64,000 bases of DNA from Epiperipatus broadwayi (Eukaryota > Onychophora > Udeonychophora > Euonychophora > Peripatidae). Both the position numbers and the translations under genes were made by a program. The stretch is from contig JAQFVV010000020.1 in assembly GCA_028023455.1 (NCBI GenBank), forward strand, positions 10,403,092 through 10,467,091, in the 5' to 3' direction. The notes under the pieces were generated by a model that saw only the letters and a list, made by a program, of their open reading frames with translations, was not told where the DNA came from and did no database searches. Positions within the stretch are counted from its first letter, which is position 1. Each line of letters begins with the position of its first letter. Shown piece after piece: positions 11,701 to 22,800 of this stretch.

Positions 11701-13440
11701 AAAACATTAAAGATGTGTTATCTATACTAACATTTTTTTATCGTATCTGAAATTTATATTTAATTTTTTTTACATTGCATATTCCAAACAAAGGAATTCT
11801 TGATTAAAGATATTTAAATCCTTTATGCAATTGGAAAGAATAATTGATTTCACATCTTTTTGAGGGCTGATTGCACAGCCTTCAATAAATAAAAACACAA
11901 GTATTTAAAAAGCCCTACATAAATCTCAAGAATTAAATATGTAAAAATATTTAACTTTCCCAAATAGCTTATTTGTTAAACACACATTGAAGTTATTTGG
12001 AACATAAAATGTGATCAAATCTTAGTAAAAATAATAGAAAGAAAAGAACCAATATTGGAGCAAACTATTTTGTAATCTGAAGTACAGTACTTGCCAATAA
12101 TAATATGTAATATATTCTGCTCTGTTAACTATCTGGCTAACTATCAGATATGGAAATACCAAAAATTGGCATTTTACAACAGTGGTGATAATGATAGTAT
12201 ATTATTACAATAATATATGTATAGCAGCAATTCCCCACTTAATAAAGGAAATAAAAATTATTTAGTTAACAAAAATAAAACTGCTATTTACCTTGTTTAA
12301 GCACAAGTATCTTTTATAATGCCTATTTTTAATTTTATTAATTTTTAAAACTTAATGTATATACTATCTGGACATTTGCAACTGAAAGTAAACTTTTTTA
12401 AACTTTAAATATGAATAAATGTATATAGTTTTATTGTGCTATTTAAACAATTGCTTGGAAATTTGTTTTCGATGAAGACTATTTTGCAAAATCGATAGAT
12501 TGTGATAAAAATATATTCAAATATATTTTTCATTATACCAAAATAATCCTTATCTGTCAAACACATTTCTTTAATAGCAGTGTTGTTTTAATGACTATAT
12601 TATGGTGAAATTTCAATCTTAAAAAATTTGTCCATAATATAGCCAAGCTTTAGTTCCTTATTGGAACCCTATCATTGTTTTCTCTTTTATAATGACATGA
12701 CTAATTACTCTACAGCAACTCCACCCAATGAGCATTATATAATAGTACAATAAATGTAATTAGTAATATATATATATATATACACACACAAAAATGAATA
12801 GACTTATTGCCATTTTTATTTATATATATTTACAAAAGCTATAAAAATATTCTAGTTTCCAATCCAATGACCATTATCTCCCCCTAATAGTGCTGGTCCT
12901 TTAATTATGGTTACTCGTAGTTTAAATTTTCTTCAATGTACAAAGTTTCATAATATTTGTTTTCTTCTTTTTTTTTTTAAATATATTTTATCATCTGAAT
13001 ATTATTTTCTGTTAATTGCTCTATCATGCTCCTTACCTCTTCATTGGCAGTCGTTCCTGTCTAACATATATATTATAATGGTCACAATAATATTAGATAA
13101 CTTTTCTCAATTTCTTATATACCCCTACTGAATATAAACTCATTTCCTATTTTTATACCCTTACATTGTTCTTGTATTATTAGTGCATTGAATACAGAAG
13201 TGTTTGAACAGAAATTGTAAGTTGAGAATGCTTATGTGAATGTGGGTTATAAAAAAGATATTAAAAAAGATTTTCAGTATTAAAATAATAATATGAGGGT
13301 GTAATACTAAAAATAGGAATTGGGTTTCAATTTCGTATTCAGAGTGTGTATATTGAAAAAAAAAAAAGTTACCTACTATATTGAAGTAGAATGGAAAATC
13401 TTTAGGGAAATGGATTTGTAATGCAAAAAAAAAAAATGGA
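8800..13440. other. Non-coding AT-rich DNA
   Basis: No supported gene. Open frames at 9071-9292 and 11,065-11,301 have no recognisable domain. I looked here for RPL23A 5' exons (the basic N-terminal region with an FRRPKTLR-like block) and did not see them. A (TA)n/(CA)n patch lies at 12,766-12,790. Confidence 0.45.
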
Positions 13441-13460
13441 TAATATTTAATCATAGTTTA

Positions 13461-13705
13461 GGGTTAATTTATAAAATTATTTGTGACCATTGCAGTATGA
13501 CATATATAGGTCAAACAGGAAATACCATTGAAAAGGTAAGTGGCACAATATAGCAATTAATAAAAAATATATAAAATCAGGGCTATATGAAATTTGTTAA
13601 AAATTACACGGGGGAAAAAAATGCTATGAAACTATATTCAAGAAAATGATCCAGCACAAGTTAGAGGCGGAATGGGCATTGTTGGATTTTTGGAAATCTT
13701 AGAAT
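13461..13705 (+). pseudogene. GIY-YIG endonuclease fragment of a Penelope-like element
   Basis: In the frame starting near 13,473 the sequence reads KIICDHCSMTYIGQTGNTIEK. This is the classic start of the Penelope-type GIY-YIG domain: a CxxC pair followed by YIGQTG. After a frameshift it continues as WHNIAINKKYIKSGLYEIC, a stop, then further shifted pieces ending MIQHKLEAEWALLDFW near 13,700. No reverse transcriptase is visible upstream, so this is a 3' fragment or short relic. It lies in the same orientation as RPL23A, only about 320 bp upstream of the first visible RPL23A exon, and so within the gene if the 5' exons are further upstream. Confidence 0.7.
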
Positions 13706-14024
13706 TATAATTAAAATATCATTTTTGTTTATATATATATGTATTTTACTAATATCTTGATACGGTATCTGGTGAAATGTATTAAATCAATTTTTTTATT
13801 ATTTTAAATTATAGTATATACCTTGAACATTTTATGATATTGATAATAATTTAATAGTTCTAATTTAAATTTTTCATTTAATCTTCTGTTTTTCTTGACA
13901 ATTTTTTATCAGCAAGAAACACTTATTAGAAAAAGTCAGCATTTAGTATGTTAGTGATTTATATAATTTGCATAAATGTGTTTTTTTGTTTTAATTTTTT
14001 TTTTTTTTTGTTTGTTTTTTAAAG

Positions 14025-17000
14025 GAAAGATCAGTACTATATTATTAAACATCCATTGACTACAGAATCAGCCATGAAAAAAATTGAAGATAATAATACT
14101 TTAGTATTTATTGTACACCTCAGGGCCAACAAGCCAGAAATTAAACATGCTGTTAAAAAATTGTATGATATTGATGTGGCTAAAGTCAATACACTAATCA
14201 GGTATGATATTTTTTTGTGAAATCATATGTTCAATCTTGCACTTATTTTTTTATATGTCATAATGATAATAGAATGAATGAAAAATTTTAATTGAAAATT
14301 GACAGAAATAAAATAAGTTAAAAGTAGAAAATAGACACTTCAGAACTAAGGCAATGTCAGAGTAATATTATGATTTATCTGCATAGTTTTTACATCTTCA
14401 CAATTTTTTTTTAAAATTGTTAAATGTAACTATAAAGTGGAACTTAAGTGCTTGAAACAATTTGATTGCAATTCATTTAACTATATTTAGTAATGTTCTG
14501 ATCTATCGTGTCAGCCGCTTGATAGTGTTTATGCTAAGCAAAAACACATTGATATACCGTTCCCAGGCCAGTGATTTCCATAAAATTAAAAAATTCCAAC
14601 ATAATTTTATAATGTAATCCGACTTAAACTTTTTGGGATAGTAAATTAATCAGACTGCCTTTTTGTGGGTGTGTGTGTAATAAGTACATTACTTTTTTAA
14701 TAAAAAATAATAGTAAATATAGCAGAGACTTATTTGGACAGTATTTAATCAGAGACGGGCTTCTTTAGGTTTTTTTTTTTGTGTGTGTATGTATCGGAAA
14801 AGTTACGGTACTTTTTTAATAAAAAAAAAATTTAACTACTAATTAATCAGTGGCATTTTTTTTATTATTGTGTGTGTGTATAAAAAATCACGGTACTTTT
14901 TTAATAACAAATAATGGTAGTGTTCTGATCTCTCAGCGATTCTATAGAATTATGATGTCTATAAAATTAACAAAAATTCAAACAAAATATAGAAATGGAA
15001 GCAGACTTTTTGGGACAGTAATTAATCAGAGACTGTCTTGATTTTTTTGTGTACTTTGGAATAGCAAATAATAGTACATCGGAGACTTTTTTGGACAGTA
15101 ATTCCAACAAAATTTTTTAATGAAAGCCGACTTTGACCTTTTTGGGACAGTAGTTTTTTTATTTTGCGTATTGGAAAAGTTACGGTAATTTTTTAATACA
15201 AAATGAAATTAAATTTTAATCAGACCACGTTTGGGGGGGGGGTCAATTTGATTGCATTCTTTTTGTGTGTGTATATATATATAAAATTAAGTTACTTTTT
15301 TAATAACAAATAGTAAATATAATGGAGACTTATTTGGACAATAATTAATCCGAGACTGGCGCCTTTGGGGTTTTTTTTCCCCGTATCGGGAAAGTTACAG
15401 TAGTTTTTTAATAAAAAAATTAGTTACATTTTACCCTTTTTTGAACAATATTTAATCAGACACTGCGTTGTGGGGGGAACTAAATTCGATTGCAATTTAC
15501 CCTATAAACTTATTAATAATTATAACAAACTATTATAATGAAATCCAGCAATTAGCAATTTTGAGACTTCGAAGCAGCCATCTTCCCTGTCTCAGATATT
15601 TTTCGCAATATGTTACTTTCATCGTGATTTTTGAAATAGTACTGTGCCTCCTCCCCCTAAAATCCAATTTGTGACGCTAACACAGTCCTGATGGAACATT
15701 GACGAGACTGTTAAAACTGTTAGAAGGTATCACTAGGTCAGTTCACACGAAACAAAAAAAGGTGGAGCTGAAAAGTTAAATTATTTAGACACGGTGCAGT
15801 CAACACACTGTCACACGATACTCTAGCGAAATATACAACCCAGCATTAAGATAAAGTGCTTTACCCAAGCAACTATGGCAGCCAATGAAGGCATTTTTCT
15901 GTGCTTTTAGCATAGAAAAAAGCCACAGCGGTAGTTGGCAGCCGAGTAAAAGGACTTATCGCAGAAAGAAGGCTATCTGCTTGGGTGCGGCCGTGGAAAC
16001 TGCATATTTTTAGCAGTTTAGCTAGAAATAGCGTCGTCAAGTGGCTGACACAATAGATCAGAACATTACCCTATATTTTGAAAAAAAATGTTTAAAATAT
16101 TTTGCCCTTTTTTTTTTTTTAATAGCCGTGAAGGACATTGCAGTTGATGAATGTAGAATTAACTATATTTAATGATTTGTAATTGTTAATATTAATTATT
16201 ATGTATCAAATGAATTTTGAAAATTTTTACAAGTTTTTTTTTTTAAAAAAAAAAACAAAAAAAAAAAAAAACACTACATGAGTATGTTAAATTATGGTAA
16301 CCGTTTATAATCTATTAAGCAGTGTTTTTCTGTATGCATAGATCTGTATTGTAATTTAATATCCAAGTAGAATTACTTATGTAAACAAAATACTAGAAAA
16401 TATGTGCATGTTGCTGAGACCATTTGATTGTTTTTTCCATATAGATTTTGAAGTATATCTACAGTGCTTTACAATTTTTTGCTATGAGATAAGCATCAAT
16501 GAACTTGTTTCTCCACATGTTATATATATACATCAATTCACAAAACTAACTAGTCTGAAAAATTATTTATGTGATTAAAATTACTAGAAAGCCATTAATA
16601 ACTTAGGAATGTATATATATTTAATTTTTAGCTGTAAATAATTGAAAAACAAATGTGAATGCCAAAAATGTTATTGAAATCATGAGTGGCTGGCATGTTT
16701 TTACTGCAGCTTGAAAATAATTTTGAATTAGAAGATTGAGTAATAGCAAGCATATAACAATGAGGAAAAATATGATGTGTTTTAATATGAAATAATTTTC
16801 ATGCTACGCAAAAAGTTTTTAGCTGTTTCTGGCTTATTTATTTTTTGATGAATGCAGTTCTCATTGTCTTGAATCTGCCTCACAGTAGAAAATATTATTT
16901 GTTTCTGTAGAATTGCACATAGTGAAAAACAAGAAAATTGTATAAAAACTTTACTTTAAAACTTTTTAATTTTATTTGATCTTTGGTCAATTAACATTTC

Positions 17001-19766
17001 TAAAGAAATGATATTTTTTGTCATTTGGGTGGGGAGAGGGGGAATAATTGATGGCATGCATTTATAGTATTGTTTATAATTCTTAAATTTGAAATACATT
17101 CATATTTTTTAACATATTTTAAATGAAATTTATTCTCTTAACATATTGCTGAACTGACCAATATCAAAATTAGCCAGAGAATCAAATCAATGATCTTCAG
17201 GTTTTTGTTAATAGTGAATTTAATATGATCTAATCAAATAGGTTATTGTATCAAAGATAGTAGTCAGTAGAAATTTACATACCTTATTACTTCGAATATG
17301 ATGCACTTGTTTTTCAAATTTTGGATCCGTAAAAGACGGGTATGTTTTAAATCCAAACCTAATAGTTGTAACTTCATCTAGTATGAAATAAAGTCACACA
17401 CACATTGTCAATTTATAGAACAAATAGCTGGAGAAATAAAGACATAAAAATTATATTTTTTAACGATTTAATAAATTAACTCATAAATTTTGACAATTCT
17501 GATATCTTTTGATTTTCAAAGTGAAAACATGTTTTAGAATCTTTTAATATTATTTTATCGAGAAAACCATATTGAATAACTTTTACTATTTTTTTACAAC
17601 TAATAAATCAATAGGATTTAAAGTTGTAATATTGAGATAAAGGCTTGCCTTCCAAAGAAAGGCGCTGATTGTTTGTTTCTTGTTCTTTATGCAAGTGAGC
17701 TCCTGTCAACATTTTGACAGTTTTGATTTTCAAAATAAAAACATATTTTACAACATTTTAATTTTTTTTTTTCAGAAAATATTTCAGAAGATTGTTTCAG
17801 ATTTTAATAGAAAAATTTATTTTTACATAAAAGCAGATTGACAAAGAAATTATAACATTAGGCTGAAATTTATAACTGGATGACAAATGTATGTTTTGTT
17901 TGCTGTTATAGATTATTTTTATCAATTATAAATTTAAAAAATGTTAAAAAAATTTGCCAGTAACATTAAATGTTAATACCATATTTTAAAATCTGTAATG
18001 CAAATAATATGTGTATAATAAAAATATAAACATTAATAGATACTATTAATTAAATGTATTTGTTTGTACTGTCGACTTCATAATAGGTTCTTCTTTCTGC
18101 CAAAGTTATATTTCTTACAGTATTACGATCATTAATATCCACTGTGTAGAATCATGTGGCATTTTTAATTTTGAATGGCTTTTGAAGTCTTGGAAAGATA
18201 TCCCTGAATAGTGAAGATGAGAATTCAAGTTCTGAAAAAAAATATATAGAAAATGTGTCTGTTGAAGATTCATAATAAATTAGATGAGCTTTATTGTGTT
18301 TATATTAATTGCTAGTTAAGTAAATAAAAATGTTTCTTATTTTTTAATAAAATAATTTTTGTTTCAATTTTCCAAGTTTAAATCCTACTGTGTCTTAATT
18401 TTGGGGCATCTTATATTTGAAGTAATGTGGTATTTATCTATGAGAGATGATTTCTTTTAAGGGTAAGATATTTTAATGATTTGTTTCCATTGTGGATTAT
18501 CATACTTCATTGACCTTAGAGATTATTTGCCATTAGCATGTGAGCCACTCTTTATAAGTATATAAAATTTCTACTGTTTTGCCTTTGACAGTATAATCTG
18601 ATTGGTTTGGGCATTTCTTTTAAATTCATTACTCACAAATTTAAAAGTCACCGTTCATATTTTTTGCGAAAACTGTCTTAGGTTAGACCAATAATATCTA
18701 AAATATTAATAGTAGTTGAATGTATTTGAAAAGTTTAAATTAAGTTTGAATTTTTTTTAAAACGTTTAACTACTGAAAATCTAAATGATGGAAATAATTC
18801 AACATAATTACAAGCATAGTGAATAGCTATTACTGTATTTAGTTTTAATTACACGTGCACAGTCTCTCTTCATAAATTTAAGATTTATAATTGGTATATA
18901 TTTCATATACTTTTGTATTAATTATTATTGGTGTTTGACAGAAATTAATCATTTATAAACAATTCACATTTGCCATCCCAGTTACATATATATATGGGTT
19001 AATTAATCTGTTGTTTATTTTTATATGTTGTGTTGCTTGTATTTTTAGGCCAGATGGTCAGAAAAAGGCTTATGTACGACTAGCTCCAGATTATGATGCA
19101 CTGGATGTTGCTAATAAGGTATATTTATTTTTTATAACTATTCTGAATTTGTTTGTTTATTTTTTTTTAGAATTAAGTGAAGTTGGGAATCAAAACAAAT
19201 ACTGACCTATATTAATTATGAATAGGATTCCGAGCAATGCGAAATAAAATTATTTTTTGCAGGCTTTTCCGCTTTTTAACAGTTGTATTATATTACTTTG
19301 TATCAAAGTTTTTTAATTTTGCCATAAGTTGCTCTGTTCTGATTTATCATTTACTTTACTTCTCACTTATTCATATGTTTATCTATAACTGCAATTGAAA
19401 ATTTTGCAAAATATTTATGTAAGGAATATTTATTCACAATGTAATATGTATATACAAATTATGGTTAGTTAATTTTGATTTGTCAAATCAGTTTAATTTT
19501 TTGTGCTTGATGGATTAATTCCTCAAGGAAAGTGATATGAATTGCTTTAACTTAAAAAAAAATTTTAATAGCCCTGCAAATATCCATTAGTTAGTTCTGA
19601 ATCAGAAAATATTTTTGTTATAAGTAATATTGTCATGAAAGCCAAAAATGTTAGAAAATACTAATTCTAGTTTTTATTATTGTTGTTTATATATTTGCTG
19701 TTTGATTAAAATAATTTTGTTAATTCTTTTTTTCTTTTTCTTTTTTTTCAGATTGGAATTATATAA
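14025..19766 (+). CDS. RPL23A: 60S ribosomal protein L23a (uL23), three 3' exons
   Basis: uL23 sits at the polypeptide exit tunnel of the large ribosomal subunit and binds 28S rRNA. Three exons are readable: 14,025-14,201 (a second AG makes 14,030 an alternative start), 19,049-19,118 and 19,752-19,766. Donors GTATGA and GTATAT and pyrimidine-rich acceptors flank them, and the arginine codon AG/G is split across the first junction. Translation starts [19 protein letters not shown], continues with [16 protein letters not shown] and [20 protein letters not shown], and ends [14 protein letters not shown] then TAA. That is about 86 residues, the C-terminal core of a protein usually near 155 residues. 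The basic N-terminal 70 residues are not visible upstream in this window, so the preceding intron exceeds 14 kb or the 5' part lies elsewhere. All visible codons are intact and splice sites are good, so it looks like the functional gene rather than a retrocopy. The intron of 4.8 kb holds two DNA transposons. Confidence 0.95.
14489..16070. mobile_element. 1582-bp DNA transposon with 8-bp TSD, non-autonomous
   Basis: The left end reads AGTAATGTTCTGATCTATCG and continues TGTCAGCCGCTTGA. The right end is its near-perfect inverse (TCAAGTGGCTGACACAATAG then ATCAGAACATTACC). The inverted repeats are about 33 bp with three mismatches. The 8-bp flank CTATATTT is repeated exactly at 14,481-14,488 and 16,071-16,078. 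I see no transposase. The interior has an array of imperfect repeats (separate entry) and a more GC-rich right part near 15,690-16,040. An 8-bp duplication fits hAT, P, Merlin or similar superfamilies, but the ends do not start CAG-G as most hAT elements do, so I leave the superfamily open. It sits in the 4.8-kb RPL23A intron. Confidence 0.85.
14600..15480 (+). repeat. Imperfect minisatellite inside the 1582-bp element
   Basis: About six or seven degenerate units of roughly 110-150 bp. Each holds a TTTTTGGGACAGTAATTAAT or TTATTTGGACAGTATTTAAT block, then CAGAGACTG, a T-rich run leading into GTGTGTGTAT, then AAAGTTACGGTACTTTTTTA followed by ATAACAAATAATAGTA. The units differ by many indels. 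The array is confined within the inverted repeats of the transposon. Confidence 0.7.
17282..18430 (+). mobile_element. pogo/Tc1-like DNA transposon, internally deleted
   Basis: Imperfect inverted ends flanked by TA on both sides (17,280-17,281 and 18,431-18,432). The left end is CCTTATTACTTCGAATATGA followed by TGC; the right end, inverted, is CCACATTACTTCAAATATAA followed by GATGC. Just inside the right end, 18,170-18,260 reads as an acidic, serine-rich tail ([12 protein letters not shown]) like those ending pogo-type transposases. The rest of the transposase is not recognisable. It lies in the RPL23A intron downstream of the 1582-bp element. The superfamily call rests on the TA target and the acidic tail. 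Confidence 0.7.
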
Positions 19767-19835
19767 GTTGAAAGAATGCTATGAAATTCCTTCACAAAAA
19801 AGTAAAATTAAATAATAAAATATATTTTTGACTTT
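19767..19835 (+). promoter_or_regulatory. RPL23A: RPL23A 3' UTR with poly(A) signal
   Basis: A short 3' UTR follows the TAA stop. A canonical AATAAA lies at 19,814-19,819, about 48 bp after the stop, so the transcript probably ends near 19,835. A short 3' UTR is usual for ribosomal protein genes. Confidence 0.8.
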
Positions 19836-19839
19836 GTGT

Positions 19840-22800
19840 TTTTCTTTTACTATAGATTGACTTGGATTATATAATTGAATAAAACATTTACACACTTGTT
19901 AGACTGTGAAAGTCTAAGATACATTTCGTAAACATTTGATAATCCAAATTTATTAAATGCAGATACTGCATTTTTATTCTGAAAACTGGGTGAAATGGTT
20001 TGAATATGGGAGAATAGTTTACATGCTTCTTGTTCCTAGATTTCTTAAACAACTGGATCTCCGCCCATACAATTAAAGGAGGAATTCACTTCATTTTATT
20101 ACAGTGAACAATATTTTTGAAAAAAATTATACATATAAGACTACATGATGAGTCATTGACTCACATCATTAACTAGTTGTTGTTTTTTTATTATTTATAA
20201 GATGTATACCTGCTATCTTCCTAGAAATAAAACACTTTATAAAGGATCAAGTCTCTACAGTGTAATAAATAACTAGAGAAAAATTGGAATGACTTTGGAA
20301 AAAACTAAGCTCTGTTAAGTGTGTATAATATAACACAAAGTTAAAGTAGAGGCATTGAAAAGGAAGAGTTAAAAGTTGAACAATTTTGTTTACTTTGGTG
20401 TGTGATTAATAATCTATCTTCATAATAGTGGAGCTACAGGAAATATTGTTATCCTAAAATTTGTCTTCAAGCTTTGTATTTTGTCTTATTCATATTTAGC
20501 AATCCTTTACTCAATATTTAACTTGATTAGTCTTCAGATTTTTTTTTTTTTAGTATTCGTTTTAAGTGAAATGAGATCATATCTAAGACTTGATAGTTCT
20601 TCTATCTATTGTGAATTTATATTTGTTGTATTGAATGAAATAATTTTACAAAACAAAAGTTATATCTGTTATTCAGTGTATTATTTGAATAGATATAATA
20701 AGTAGTCTTTGTGAAATCAATCAGTTTTATATTTTTTTAAATAGCTTCTATTGCCATATAAAAATTGTCATCTTAACAAGTAGTTTTGTTATATCACTCT
20801 CATGAACTGAATCAAAAAATTTGTTATTACTGAAGCTTATACTGTGCTGGTTTATTTCTAATAACTCATGACCTTTTAACATCAAATTGTTAAAGTCAGC
20901 AATTTTATGAATTTTCAGTTTTTTGATATGATGCCAATCATTTGGAAACTTAATGAGTTAAACATTGTAGATGATGGTTTATATCTTATTTTATCTGATA
21001 TTTTGTGGTTTAAATAGTTGTCAAGTATATGAGTTCAATTTTTTTTTAATTAGTTAAAAATAAGCTATATATCACAAGAAATATTTGTGGAGGACTGTAA
21101 AAGAACAGGGATATCTTAAAATCAATTTTGAGAATTTCATTGTACTTACAGTTAGGGATTGTATATATTTGTATTATAGTTGGGGTAAATTTGGAGGGAA
21201 AAAAAAATCCGGTAACAATTTTTAAAAGAAAATAGGATTTAAATTCAAAATAAGTTTTATAATTTCAAAAAGTTTTGACATTGCTGTGATTAAAAATAAT
21301 ATAGATCACCATTTTGTTTCATTCATCTCTTATGTAAATTAGTATTTATTTTTTTTTTTTTAAATAGAATAATGATTGAAGTCTAGATTTGTTGTCATCA
21401 ATATAAATTATTGCATGACTGTTCTGCATGATGTTGAGCCAGTGTTAAAATGGCAGAATCTGCCACTCAAGTTGAAAAGTCCATGAATCATGATCTAGCA
21501 GTCTCCAGCAATAAACTGATTATTTATTGCATGATTGAAAGTTTAAGCTCAGCCAGGGTTCATGCATGTAAAAACTGGCCAAACATTTTTTTTTTTTTTT
21601 TTGCATAATCGGAAATCATAAATGGTTTATTTACAAGTCCCCCACCTATTGTTTGGGACAAGGTCGCGTGCAATAGTCAGCAAATTGGCCTATCACATAG
21701 CTTGCAATATAGTCTTTTAATATGTTGTTAAAGCAGATTATTACAAAGAATAGATATGAACTGAATTGCCAAATTTCAGCTAGGTTTAGTTAAATATTGA
21801 TTAACTCCATTTATTTCAGTTGGCAATTTTTAAAAAGTTAGTGTTTTATTCTGGTAATGGTTTTTTAATATGCAAGGTTCTGTTTATTTTACAAAATGGT
21901 AACTTGTTTGCTAGTTAATAAATTTTAATCTTTTATATCAAATTTGCAAAACTGAAAATTTTAAATCTGAAAGTTTGATGTTAAAGTTGAAGAAAAATAT
22001 ATAAAATTTTTGGATTCAAAAAGTGAACCATCATAGAAACTTTAAAGCAGAGATCATAATAGTTATTAGTGGACAATTGGCCAAATTAATAAAATATTGT
22101 TGGCTACGATTTCATTGGATTTTGATTAACATCTTTATGTCTAGTTAAACTTATTTACTATAAAGATGAAAGTGTGACATTTTGTTCTTGGTGGGAATAT
22201 CCTGTTTTAAATCAAAAGTGATAACTGTTTGATCTAAATGTATTGGAATGAATGAAGTCCAAAATAGATTGCTTCAGCAATCGACACAACCAAAGCTGCA
22301 TCAATTTACTAACGCACCTGAAAAATAGCTATAATACTCAACTTTAAATATTATTTAATAATAGCATGACATGCTCAGAAATAAAAGCTTATAAACCAGT
22401 GGTGGGATTCAGTTTGAAGAATTGCTTTTAACGGTTTTGTAGTTCAACAAATATATTAAAATGATATTCATAAAGTTCTACTCACAATTATTTTAGGGTT
22501 TAATACAATAGAAAGTGAATGCTAAAATAACCATGCTCCTGGCTACTTGTGTGAATTGCTTCAAGAAACTACATTCCCTATCAAATATATTATCAATAAA
22601 ATAAAGCAGATTTATATATGTAGTCACACGTGCTCAAAAAAAGGGATGTTATCTGTGTCCAAACATACTTTTGATAATCTTCAAGCATTGGTTTGAATAT
22701 CGTTTGCTATTTTATGCCTGCATATGTTGCACTTTTAGAATGATTATTTTGCCATAGACCTTACAGCAATAAAGCATGCGATTTGTACTTACTATTCATA

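Noticed and set aside
13161-13454. Phe-rich minus-strand open frame
   Set aside because: Low-complexity translation of AT-rich DNA next to the GIY-YIG relic; no domain.
19011-19205. Open frame across the RPL23A exon
   Set aside because: It reads the exon into its flanking introns; the splice sites define the real coding segment as 19,049-19,118.
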